Shown here: in pieces, positions 1-6,675 of the stretch
Layout: each line of letters begins with the position of its first letter
How positions within the stretch are numbered: the first letter of the stretch is position 1
NCBI GenBank assembly: GCA_003454335.1
Contig: DMKK01000179.1
Span: 1-8,486 of the forward strand
Length of the DNA stretch: 8,486 nt
Source of the DNA: Gammaproteobacteria bacterium
Lineage (GTDB): Bacteria; Pseudomonadota; Gammaproteobacteria; UBA9214
Direction of reading: 5' to 3'
The notes under the pieces: generated by a model
Told to the model about the DNA's origin: nothing
The model's database searches: none
Seen by the model: the letters and a program-made list of their open reading frames with translations, nothing else
Translations under genes and position numbers: made by a program

Positions 1-435
1 CTCAATAAACTCTCCCGGGAGGAGATTATTTCTCACCCGGTCACGATCAATACGGTAGGGGCTGATGAAGGCCGTCAGTGCGATGGTGCCAGCCTCGGAG
101 AACAGCTGGGCAACCGTACCAATGCGCCGGATATTCTCTTCCCGGTCGATGGCGGAAAACCCGAGACCAAAACGCTGCGCGAATTCCTCCCCATGTGCAT
201 CCTGTAGCATCGACGGCCCGGCATTGAGGGAGTGACGGACATTGTCTCCATCCAGAACCATACTGCGCTTGCCCCACTGATGCAGCTTGTGGTCGAGGGT
301 GTTTGCAATGGTACTTTTTCCCGAACCACTCAAACCGGTAAACCAGATGACACAGCCCTTGTGACCGTTCAGAGACTCCCTGTTACTGCGCGTCACCTGA
401 TGTTCATGCCAGGTGACATTAGTATCATTAGTCAT
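1..435 (-). CDS. cysC: Adenylylsulfate (APS) kinase, 3' end outside the window
   Basis: This enzyme phosphorylates adenosine 5'-phosphosulfate with ATP to give PAPS, the second step of sulfate activation in the cytoplasm. The first 145 residues are visible and the gene runs off the left edge. A Walker A P-loop, GLSGSGKST, lies at residues 34-42. It is followed by LDGDNVRHSLN (61-71), the DREENIRRIG block (98-107), and TAFISPYR (121-128) of the APS kinase fold. Compared with the short classical form, about 18 extra residues (roughly 72-89) sit between the DGDNVRHSLN block and the LGFS block. I recall this longer form from other proteobacterial CysC proteins. The ATG at 435 has an AAGGAGC ribosome-binding site at good spacing. 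The start just before the P-loop region argues for a stand-alone enzyme rather than a CysNC fusion. It is separated from the upstream gene by about 150 bp, so it may have its own promoter. Confidence 0.95.
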   Translation of the reverse strand, partial: MTNDTNVTWHEHQVTRSNRESLNGHKGCVIWFTGLSGSGKSTIANTLDHKLHQWGKRSMVLDGDNVRHSLNAGPSMLQDAHGEEFAQRFGLGFSAIDREENIRRIGTVAQLFSEAGTIALTAFISPYRIDRDRVRNNLLPGEFIE

Positions 436-587
436 TACTTGCTCCTTTGGTTAATATCCGCTCATAAATATCAATTATTTTTCTCGAAAAAACACCAGGG
501 AAGGGTTTTTAGCATGCTTTTGAGAACAACAAGTTCTTGGTTTGCGATCTTGGCGTCTTTGCGAGAGTTTGTCTTTATGGGTGCTAT
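436..587. other. Non-coding gap between cysC and the 92-codon gene
   Basis: I find no convincing gene here. On the minus strand a weak stem (bases 487-510, AAAAACCC paired with GGTGTTTTTT) ends in a T run and could be a poor terminator for the upstream gene. An AT-rich part (about 460-490) directly precedes the cysC ribosome-binding site and may hold its promoter, but I could not settle on a -35/-10 pair. The repeat-like word at 541-569 is listed separately. Confidence 0.5.
541..569. repeat. Repeat-like intergenic word (two TTTGCGA copies)
   Basis: The heptamer TTTGCGA occurs at 541-547 and 558-564, around the word CTTGGCGTC. From memory, phrases of this 'cttggcgtctttgcgag' kind recur in intergenic regions of environmental proteobacterial genomes. 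Only the local duplication is shown by this sequence; dispersal in the genome is inference. Confidence 0.3.
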
Positions 588-866
588 CTAAGAACCCTTC
601 TCATTCTCCAGCGCCTTCTCTGTGATGGTTTCATAGAGGTGTACGACCGTCGCACAAAACGTCTGCCATTCCGGGTGCCGGTCTATTAAATGCTTGCTCT
701 GCCTGGCATCGTGTATAACCGTCTCCAGAAATCCAACATCCCCGTCACTTAGCCGCTCGCCACTATCCGTCTGCTCCTTGAGTGCCTTGAGCCGCGGGAG
801 CCGCTGTTTCTCGAATCTATCGATCAACGCCATAATGACGCCATCTTCTTCAGTTGGTTCAGTCAT
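588..866 (-). CDS. Conserved-looking small helical protein of unknown function (92 aa)
   Basis: A 92-residue soluble protein with no signal peptide or membrane segment. It is rich in charged residues and looks almost entirely alpha-helical: DGVIMALIDRFEKQRLPRL near the start, a middle helix around GFLETVIHDARQSKHLIDRH, and a C-terminal helix ending in ITEKALENEKGS. The sequence resembles small gammaproteobacterial hypothetical proteins that I remember without a function. The ATG at 866 has a strong GGAGGA site 4-5 bases upstream. The 57-codon gene ends 27 bp upstream on the same strand, so the two probably share a transcript that starts near the FNR-type box. I see no cysteine clusters or catalytic motifs. 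I assign no function; confidence that it is a real gene is high, from the ribosome-binding site and the protein-like composition. Confidence 0.85.
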   Translation of the reverse strand: MTEPTEEDGVIMALIDRFEKQRLPRLKALKEQTDSGERLSDGDVGFLETVIHDARQSKHLIDRHPEWQTFCATVVHLYETITEKALENEKGS

Positions 867-893
867 GCTCTCCTCCAGCCATCTGCATGGCTC

Positions 894-1067
894 TCAGCTA
901 ATGACACTCTGGTGAATCCTGTCCGCTTGTATGTTGTCTACACGCCGATCCGGAATCTTCCTGCGACATTCTTTTATTGTTGCCCCGTTACTGTCCTTGA
1001 ATGGAACACCGGGCATGTCTTCGTTCTGCCGCCGGTCACCAAACTGGAATCGCTTGTTTCTTGGCAT
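894..1067 (-). CDS. Small basic protein of unknown function (57 aa)
   Basis: A 57-codon ORF starts at the ATG at 1067 and stops with TGA at 894-896. The product is soluble, very polar and arginine-rich, beginning MPRNKRFQFGDRRQNEDM and containing VPFKDSNG (residues 21-28) and RRKIPDRRVDNIQ (35-47). The repeated D-R-R motifs and the 'PFKDSNG...RRKIPDRR' pattern match my memory of short conserved hypothetical proteins in gammaproteobacteria. That is recall, not a search result. It has one cysteine (Cys34) and no membrane segment. The ribosome-binding site is modest (GGGG about seven bases upstream). A perfect FNR/ANR-type palindrome is centred about 70 bp upstream of the start, and the 92-codon gene follows after 27 bp. 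The function is unknown. The compact composition, the FNR box and the following gene make a real gene likely. Confidence 0.7.
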   Translation of the reverse strand: MPRNKRFQFGDRRQNEDMPGVPFKDSNGATIKECRRKIPDRRVDNIQADRIHQSVIS

Positions 1068-1130
1068 TTCCGTACCCCGCGGGATATTGAGCGATCTTTT
1101 AAACGCTACCCCTTTTCCGGGAACCAGGGT

Positions 1131-1144
1131 TTGATATAGATCAA
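1131..1144. promoter_or_regulatory. FNR/ANR-type binding site (perfect TTGAT-N4-ATCAA)
   Basis: Bases 1131-1144 read TTGATATAGATCAA, an exact match to the established FNR/ANR/DNR consensus. The centre lies about 70 bp upstream of the ATG of the 57-codon gene, a usual distance for an activator site. An AT-rich tract, TTTAAAAGAT (1103-1094 on the minus strand), could hold the -10 element, although its distance to the box (about 39 bp) is longer than the roughly 32 bp of a standard class II promoter. Oxygen- or nitric-oxide-responsive control of the two small genes is inferred. The site also lies just downstream of the antiporter operon, so it is unlikely to control that operon. Confidence 0.6.
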
Positions 1145-1148
1145 CTAA

Positions 1149-1169
1149 GACATCAACAACCCCGATGTC
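1149..1169. other. Short inverted repeat just after the antiporter operon
   Basis: GACATC (1149-1154) and GATGTC (1164-1169) form a perfect 6-bp inverted repeat with a 9-base loop, 11 bp past the D3 stop codon. No T run follows on the minus strand, so it is not a standard intrinsic terminator. A TTGACA hexamer (1171-1166, minus strand) overlaps one arm and could be a -35 element, but no good -10 follows. Its role is unclear. Confidence 0.25.
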
Positions 1170-1179
1170 AATAACCGGA

Positions 1180-2883
1180 TCAGGTGCCCAACAGTACGAT
1201 AGCTGCCCCCAGCAACAGCAGCAACGTCACTGCAATACTCCAGCGCTGCAGCAAACGCTCACCAGCATCCAGTGCCTTCTGCCACTTACAGACCTGCAGG
1301 AGGTGGCCCGCCACGGCCAGCCCTGCAGCACGCCAGCGTGGCAAAACCTGGTGTCCCACTGACATCATCCAATGGTCCACCCGGGAAAGCCACCTCGCGA
1401 TAATCAACCAGAGGTCTCCGGGCGGGATCGCCGGAATAACGGGCAGCGCCCCTTTTGCAGCCATCCACCATACACTGCTGCCGATCAGAAGCCCAAGGAC
1501 TACTGGCCGCCACACATCGACGACCACACCCATCGGGTCGTCACACCACAGGGCTGCAAGCAACCCGATTGCAGCAGTGGCCGCCAGCAACACACCCCAA
1601 ATAACCGCGATCACCGGCGTTGGAACACTAACCGCCTCCTGTTGATGATGCGGCAGCAGATACAGCCAGCGCAGCGCCAGCAACGTCGTACACAGTGTCC
1701 ACCATGGCCACAGGGCGACCACCCCGGAATCAGCAAACAACAGATCACTGCCCGCGGGAACCCGGATCAGAAAAAAGATTATCACCGGCGCCAGCATCAG
1801 CAGCAATGCTCCCGCCACATGCGCGACCAGCAACAATGAATGCAGTGCGCGCCGTGCCGTTACTTTATCCGCTATTACTGAAGCTGAAACCAGCGCCGCC
1901 AACATAAACCCAAGGTACAGGATAAACAGGTGTCCCGTTTCCTTTATGGTCGCCCCGATCACCGGCCATTCAAGGCCGCTACCCAGGGTCGCAACGAACA
2001 GGCCCGTCACCACGATTCCGGCGTAGGCGAGTAACGCCCGCGGATGGGATTGCCGCAATCCGGCGACGGTCCCGTATATGGCTGCCGCCAGGCCAACCCA
2101 CTGAATCCCCTCGCCCACCCCCGGAAGGGCAAGCGCTCCAAGGGGGAGCCAGCGCACCATTCTAAGCAACCCGATGGCGACAGGAACTCCCCCCAGCAAC
2201 AGCACCACCGCCGGCCGGGCCGAACGAAAGGCCAGCGGCAACCAGAAGTGCAACGGCCAGATAGCCGCCTTCAGGGCAAGGCCGGCAAGCACCAGGGACA
2301 GATAAAATCCGGGGGTAGCAGACTGTTCTATCGCGTATCGCACCACCCCAAACCCCAGATCCCTGCTCGTGGTGGCCGCGATCAACAGGGCCTCAAATAA
2401 CGCCAGATCTGCCAGGATCAGGAACCCGAGATAGACGCGTCCGGTCCGTCGGGCGGCCGCATCACCACCATTAACCAGCAGACCATAAAACCCGTAACCC
2501 ATCAGCGTCGAAAAGGTAAAAAACCCGACCATCCCGGTCGCCAGAATCGCGCCCAGGTTACCCGCCATGGTCAGCAGAAAAAAGCTCGTCTGACGGCAGC
2601 CGTCAACCTCGCCGGCGGGCGCCTGTAAAAAGGTCGCCGCGATCCAGAGCACCACTGACATCGCTATTAACAACCGGGATTCCCCGTCAATCCCAAGCCC
2701 GGTACCAAACAGCAGCCAGGGCAGTTCAATAGAATAATCCAGCGTGAGAGTCAACAGAATAACGGCAGGCAAGAGGGCAAGATGGCAGGGCCGGGACAGG
2801 CGTGCGCGCAGCGTCGGCAGCAGTAGCAACAGTGGCAACCCGGGTACCGACAGCAACAGTAATATACCAAGGGTGGTATTCAC
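1180..2883 (-). CDS. Divergent NuoM/MrpD-like antiporter subunit D3 with degenerate ion-relay motifs
   Basis: A 567-residue polytopic membrane protein of the proton-conducting antiporter family (NuoL/M/N, MrpA/D). The family core is recognisable by ALKAAIWPLHFWLP (203-216), with the TM7 lysine at K205. Other key positions are lost by my alignment to D2: the TM5 glutamate becomes Thr126, the TM8 lysine becomes Val233, and no lysine is seen where GFxxKW stands in TM12. The last roughly 80 residues (from IPPGDLW at 486) add a basic, amphipathic stretch and a final membrane segment, recalling the C-terminal lateral-helix extension of NuoL-like proteins. I prefer the GTG at 2883: it overlaps the D2 stop as GTGA and has AGGAG eight bases upstream. 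A frame extends to an ATG at 2919 without such support. It is the last gene of the operon. It may be a structural rather than ion-translocating subunit (inference). Confidence 0.85.
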   Translation of the reverse strand: MNTTLGILLLLSVPGLPLLLLLPTLRARLSRPCHLALLPAVILLTLTLDYSIELPWLLFGTGLGIDGESRLLIAMSVVLWIAATFLQAPAGEVDGCRQTSFFLLTMAGNLGAILATGMVGFFTFSTLMGYGFYGLLVNGGDAAARRTGRVYLGFLILADLALFEALLIAATTSRDLGFGVVRYAIEQSATPGFYLSLVLAGLALKAAIWPLHFWLPLAFRSARPAVVLLLGGVPVAIGLLRMVRWLPLGALALPGVGEGIQWVGLAAAIYGTVAGLRQSHPRALLAYAGIVVTGLFVATLGSGLEWPVIGATIKETGHLFILYLGFMLAALVSASVIADKVTARRALHSLLLVAHVAGALLLMLAPVIIFFLIRVPAGSDLLFADSGVVALWPWWTLCTTLLALRWLYLLPHHQQEAVSVPTPVIAVIWGVLLAATAAIGLLAALWCDDPMGVVVDVWRPVVLGLLIGSSVWWMAAKGALPVIPAIPPGDLWLIIARWLSRVDHWMMSVGHQVLPRWRAAGLAVAGHLLQVCKWQKALDAGERLLQRWSIAVTLLLLLGAAIVLLGT

Positions 2884-4388
2884 GGCGCGTACTCCTGGGT
2901 CGTGATAAAACGCGCCCATTGCAGCGGACTGAAAGGTGCTGATGCCAGCAGTCCAGCGGCCACTACCAGCAAGGCGGTCACCAACGGGGGGGCCAGCAGC
3001 GCCCAGGCTGTTTCACGCCGTCCGTATGAACGTTCGGCTGGCCAGGCGTCGGGCGGCGCCTTGAACCAGGTGGCGTACAGAACAGGCAGGAAGTAACCGG
3101 CGTTAAGCAGACTGCTGCCGGCCAGAATAAAAACCACCCAGTCCTGTCCGGCGTCCAGCGCCCCCAGGCCCAGGTACCATTTGCTGACAAAGCCGGCCAG
3201 TGGCGGTACGCCAATCATACCGAGAGCAGCGATAGTGAATGCCGCCATGGTCCAGGGCATGCGCCGCCCGATTCCATTCATGTCGCTGATGTTGTGCACG
3301 CCCAGGGTCTCGGCAAGGTTGCCGGCACAGAAGAACAGCGTAATCTTCATCAGGCCCTGGTGCACCAGATGGACCAGGCCGCCAACGGTCGCGATCGGGC
3401 CGACAACCGCAACGCCAAGGACAATATAGGAGACCTGGCTGACTGTGGAGTACGCCAACCGGCGCTTCAGATTATCCTGGAACAGCGCCCGCAGTGAACC
3501 GTAGACAATGGTCGTCGCAGCCAGCACGGCAAGCGGTCCGGTGACCCCGAGGCTGGCGGCAAACTCAACACCGTAGACATCATCGACCACCCGCACAATG
3601 CCAAAAGCACCGGCCTTGACCACCGCCACTGCATGCAACAAGGCACTCACGGGTGCCGGCGCGACCATCGCCCGTGGCAACCAACCGTGCAGGGGTACCA
3701 GCGCCGCCTTGACGCCCAGCCCGGCAATCAGCAACACAAAGATGGCAGTGAGCACCGTCCGGTCTGCATCATCCAGTCCCGCCACAACACCCCGGTGGGT
3801 AAATTCAAATGAACCGGCCACATCGTAAAGCCACACCGTACCGACCAGTAACAAAGCGCCGCCTGCAATGGTATATCGCAGATAGACACGCCCGGCCTGA
3901 CGGGCTTCCTCGGTTCCCCGGTGTACGATCAACGGGTAGGTGGACAGGGTCAACAGTTCATAAAACACCAGAAAGGTAATCATGTTGCCGGCCAGCGCCA
4001 CGCCGACCGTGGCAGTCACGCACAGGCTGAAAAAGCCGAAAAAACGGCTGCGATGTTGCGAACCCTCCAGGTAACCAATGGCATAGATGGTCGTCACCAG
4101 CCAGAGTACGGCAGAAAGCGTAACGAACAATACCGACTCGGCATCGGCGTGTAACACCAGATCCAGCCCGCCGGGCAGCAGGGGCAAGCGGGTTTCGTAC
4201 TGGTGGCCGTGAAGAACACCCCAGATCAACACGCCGACCAGTACCAGTTTCACTACCGCACCGCCCATGTTCAGGGTCGTGCGGATTGCAACGCGTTCCT
4301 CTGGCAGAAAGAAAATAACCAGCCCCGGGACCAGTGAAGTCGCGAGAATCAATAACAGTAAACCACTATCCCAGTTCACTCGGCGCAT
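2880..4388 (-). CDS. Mrp/NuoL-type antiporter subunit D2 with intact ion-channel residues
   Basis: A polytopic inner-membrane subunit of the Mrp antiporter, 502 residues, belonging to the proton-conducting transporter family. All landmark residues are present: the TM5 glutamate in FYELLTLSTYP (E144), the TM7 lysine in GVKAALVPLHGWLP (K227, H234), histidine and lysine in LLHAVAVVKAG (H252, K258), HQGLMK in the TM10 region (H343, K348), and the TM12 lysine in GFVSKW (K403). The HAxxVVKAG form resembles MrpA and NuoL more than MrpD, so it may take the place of the N-terminal half of the missing full-length MrpA (inference). Two starts compete. The ATG at 4388 has poor ribosome-binding spacing. 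The GTG at 4379 forms a GTGA overlap with the D1 stop and has GGGGGA about eight bases upstream. The gene overlaps D1 upstream, and its stop overlaps the D3 GTG. Confidence 0.92.
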   Translation of the reverse strand: MRRVNWDSGLLLLILATSLVPGLVIFFLPEERVAIRTTLNMGGAVVKLVLVGVLIWGVLHGHQYETRLPLLPGGLDLVLHADAESVLFVTLSAVLWLVTTIYAIGYLEGSQHRSRFFGFFSLCVTATVGVALAGNMITFLVFYELLTLSTYPLIVHRGTEEARQAGRVYLRYTIAGGALLLVGTVWLYDVAGSFEFTHRGVVAGLDDADRTVLTAIFVLLIAGLGVKAALVPLHGWLPRAMVAPAPVSALLHAVAVVKAGAFGIVRVVDDVYGVEFAASLGVTGPLAVLAATTIVYGSLRALFQDNLKRRLAYSTVSQVSYIVLGVAVVGPIATVGGLVHLVHQGLMKITLFFCAGNLAETLGVHNISDMNGIGRRMPWTMAAFTIAALGMIGVPPLAGFVSKWYLGLGALDAGQDWVVFILAGSSLLNAGYFLPVLYATWFKAPPDAWPAERSYGRRETAWALLAPPLVTALLVVAAGLLASAPFSPLQWARFITTQEYAP

Positions 4389-5830
4389 CCCCCGCTGAAG
4401 GGAAAACCGATATCCAGTAATGCCAGTGGCCAGGGAGCGAACAGACCCAGCAAAACAGCTGCCAGTGCCAGCACCAGGGCAGTCCATTCCATCCCGGCGG
4501 GCACCCTGCTGGCTTCATGGGTCACCTCTGCCTGGGTAAACGCATAGCCAACCACCTTGAAGACATAGGCAGCAGTCAGCAGTCCGCCCATAATCAGGAT
4601 GAGCGCCCACCACCATTGCCCTCTGTAAAACGCGGCATCAAGCAACATCCACTTGCCGATGAATCCACCACTGGGCGGCAGACCCATGATGCTGATACCC
4701 GCCAGGGAAAATGCTGCCAATGTCAGGGGCAGACGTTGCGCCACCCGGTCAAGATCCGCAATGCGGTCATGTCCACCGAAACGCAAGATGTTGCCGGCCG
4801 CCATGAACATGGCCGCCTTGGCCATGGCGTGGGACAGCAGCAGGTAGAGCGCCCCTTTCCAGGCGAAACTGGTCCCCAGCGGGAAAGCCAGAAACAGATA
4901 GCCCATCTGCGCCACGGTCGAATAGGCGATCAACAACTTGAGTCGTGTCTGGCGCAGCGCCTGAATCCCGCCCCAGAGGACAGCGGTCGCGCCCAGCAGC
5001 CCCAACAGTTGCCCGGCTGCAGCGGCGCCTGGCGGAAAGACCTCCAGCCACAGACGCAGTAAAATATAAAACGATGCCATCACCACCAGTGCCGACAACA
5101 GCGCGCTCACCGGTACCGGGGCACTGGCATGGGCTGGTGGTAACCAGAAGTGCAGCGGAAACAGCGCCGTCTTGAGCAGCAGACCGGCGCTCATCAGCCC
5201 CACCGCTGCCCATACTGCCGGTGACAATTCCATCCGCTCGGCCAGTATCGCGATATCGACACTGCCAAAACTGTGGTAGAGCAGCGCAACACCCAGCAGG
5301 TAACACAAGGAACCCAGCAGGCCCACCAGCAGGTAGCGCATGGCCGCAGTCAGGGCATCCGCACCACCGGCCAGTGCCACCAGCGCCACTGCCGACAGTC
5401 CCAGCAGTTCCAGCGTGACATAGAGATTGAAAATATCCGCGGACAGCAGCAGGGCATTCAGTGCGGTCCACAGAAACAACCACAGCGGCCAGAAGACAAC
5501 GGCTGTCTTGTGTTCGAAATAGCCACTGGAATAAATGCTGATACCCAGGCCAACCACCGCTGTCATCATCAGCATCAGCAGACTCAGACCATCTGCGTAC
5601 AGATCGATACCTAATGGCGCACCCCAGCCACCGACCGTATAGCGTTGCGCACCCTGCTCCACCACCTGCCAGCACAGACCGGTCACGCAAGCGACCACAC
5701 CCAGCGCGCCAAGCAGCCCCAGCGGCACGCTGCGCCGTGGCCATAAAAAACAGACCAGGGCCCCGGCCAGTGGTAGCAGAATAACCATCACGCCCCAGGG
5801 CATGTTTTCCACTGCTACTTCCACCAGCAC
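4376..5830 (-). CDS. mrpD: Mrp antiporter subunit D (D1), MrpD/MbhH-like
   Basis: A 484-residue membrane protein, close to the usual MrpD length, with about fourteen hydrophobic segments. It should form one of the ion-translocating antiporter modules of the Mrp complex. The motifs seen are NLYVTLELLGLS with the TM5 glutamate E141, LLLKTALFPLHFWLPPAHA with the TM7 lysine K220 and H227, LSHAMAK in the TM10 region (H334, K338), and GFIGKW in TM12 (K393). E141 and K220 correspond to the essential Glu/Lys pair known from Bacillus-type MrpD (E137/K219). The TM8 lysine position is instead Met251 (SALVVMASF). The GTG at 5830 shares one base with the mrpC stop (TAGTG). A later ATG at 5803 would remove nine residues and cannot be excluded. 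D2 follows with an overlap. Confidence 0.93.
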   Translation of the reverse strand: MLVEVAVENMPWGVMVILLPLAGALVCFLWPRRSVPLGLLGALGVVACVTGLCWQVVEQGAQRYTVGGWGAPLGIDLYADGLSLLMLMMTAVVGLGISIYSSGYFEHKTAVVFWPLWLFLWTALNALLLSADIFNLYVTLELLGLSAVALVALAGGADALTAAMRYLLVGLLGSLCYLLGVALLYHSFGSVDIAILAERMELSPAVWAAVGLMSAGLLLKTALFPLHFWLPPAHASAPVPVSALLSALVVMASFYILLRLWLEVFPPGAAAAGQLLGLLGATAVLWGGIQALRQTRLKLLIAYSTVAQMGYLFLAFPLGTSFAWKGALYLLLSHAMAKAAMFMAAGNILRFGGHDRIADLDRVAQRLPLTLAAFSLAGISIMGLPPSGGFIGKWMLLDAAFYRGQWWWALILIMGGLLTAAYVFKVVGYAFTQAEVTHEASRVPAGMEWTALVLALAAVLLGLFAPWPLALLDIGFPFSGGCAE

Positions 5831-6138
5831 TATTCCAGCCGCTCTTCAGGAAGCAGGGTCTGACCCGTCTTCGCCTGTACCCGCAGCATCAGGGCAAGTG
5901 CCAGGGCCGTGGCGGAAACAGCAACCACGATACCGGTAATGACCATGGCGTGTGGCACCGGGTCCGGCGATGCCCCCGGTGTACGCCCGCCCAGTGACAC
6001 CAGCACCAGGAACACTCCACTGCCCATCACGTTGATGGCCAGGATCTTGCGCAGCAAATGTGCATGCACGATCAGCGCATACAGACCCAGGGTGAACAAC
6101 CCCACCCCGGCCAGTGCATAGAGGAGAATACTATTCAC
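5830..6138 (-). CDS. mrpC: Mrp antiporter subunit C, NuoK-like
   Basis: A small NuoK/MrpC-family membrane protein of 102 residues with three transmembrane helices. In Mrp and complex I relatives this subunit packs next to the antiporter-like subunits. Family features are the opening helix LYALAGVGLFTLGLYALI, the segment LLRKILAINVMGSGVFL, and the strongly conserved DPVPHAMVITGIVVAVSATA block (positions about 59-78). The start is a GTG directly after, and in frame with, the TAA of mnhB, with no spacer and no clear ribosome-binding site. Translation is therefore probably coupled to mnhB by re-initiation. The stop overlaps the D1 start by one base. The family assignment is firm; the start is slightly less so. 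Confidence 0.92.
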   Translation of the reverse strand: MNSILLYALAGVGLFTLGLYALIVHAHLLRKILAINVMGSGVFLVLVSLGGRTPGASPDPVPHAMVITGIVVAVSATALALALMLRVQAKTGQTLLPEERLE

Positions 6139-6675
6139 TTACGCGTCCGGATCAAGGCGACCACCCAGAAACAGGGCGGCAAGCGTAACGCCAATAGATA
6201 AGGTGGCCGCCGCTTCAATAAACAGAATAAGCGCTCCGGCGAGGCCAGGTGGATATTGCAGGAACATGCCACTCGCAGACAACAGTGACACGCCGACAGC
6301 AATAAATGCCCCCAGGCCGAGAACCAGCACAAGGCGTAGCGACCAACCCAACAATTGAACAGGGGGACGCTTGCATGCAAGCAACATCAAAATGCCGGCA
6401 GCTGCCAGCACAGACCCTGCCTGAAAAGCCCCTCCGGGGGCATCGGCACCAACCCACAGCAGATAGCCCGCCATCAGCAGCAGCATCGGTACCAACACAC
6501 CAACCAGGGACAACAACACCGGTTCCGGATTACTTCTGCGGTACACCGCTGCGCTACCGAGTGACCAGACGCCAAGCAGCGCCACCAGTAATACAGCCAT
6601 TTCCAGCAAGGTGTCGTAACCACGGAAATTAAGCAGCACGGCAGTGACCGGATTAGACACGCCGCTCGTTTCCAT
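6139..6675 (-). CDS. mnhB: Mrp antiporter subunit B (MnhB) with the end of the MbhE domain at its N-terminus
   Basis: A 178-residue membrane protein of the MnhB/MrpB family (MbhF in archaeal Mbh). Residues 4-24, starting SGVSNPVTAVLLNFRGYD, match the block found at the end of the MbhE region of MrpA-type proteins. The MnhB domain follows, with GVLVPMLLLMAGYLLWVGADAP and the typical GGAFQAGSVLAAA stretch, and a later segment, FIEAAATLSIGVTLAALFLGG. The ATG at 6675 has a GAGGTG ribosome-binding site five bases upstream. An in-frame TGA four codons upstream rules out a longer protein. It overlaps the MbhE-like gene by 23 bases. It ends in TAA, immediately followed by the mrpC GTG in the same frame. 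Confidence 0.93.
   Translation of the reverse strand: METSGVSNPVTAVLLNFRGYDTLLEMAVLLVALLGVWSLGSAAVYRRSNPEPVLLSLVGVLVPMLLLMAGYLLWVGADAPGGAFQAGSVLAAAGILMLLACKRPPVQLLGWSLRLVLVLGLGAFIAVGVSLLSASGMFLQYPPGLAGALILFIEAAATLSIGVTLAALFLGGRLDPDA

Noticed and set aside
487..510. Possible intrinsic terminator after the 92-codon gene
   Set aside because: The A/T-rich stem has few G:C pairs and a bulge, so it is too weak to report as a terminator with confidence; it is only mentioned in the gap description.
232..591. 119-codon plus-strand frame opposite cysC and its leader
   Set aside because: It overlaps the clear APS kinase gene antisense and reads into AT-rich non-coding DNA; no protein family resemblance.
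912..1139. Two plus-strand frames of 67-75 codons between D3 and the 92-codon gene
   Set aside because: They are antisense to the better supported 57-codon gene and have unremarkable composition and no ribosome-binding site.
1184..1839. Plus-strand open frames opposite D3
   Set aside because: Translations are rich in Gln, Pro, Arg and His, the usual antisense image of a Leu/Ala-rich membrane protein, with no ribosome-binding site or family match.
4767..5744. Long open frame (over 300 codons) on the minus strand inside D1
   Set aside because: It is a shifted-frame shadow of the GC-rich membrane-protein gene. Its translation is full of Cys, Gly and Arg with no family resemblance, whereas the D1 frame carries all MrpD motifs.
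6653..6675. MbhE/mnhB junction as a simple sequencing frameshift
   Set aside because: mnhB has its own well-placed GAGGTG site and ATG, which fits a natural overlapping gene pair; kept only as a question in the findings.
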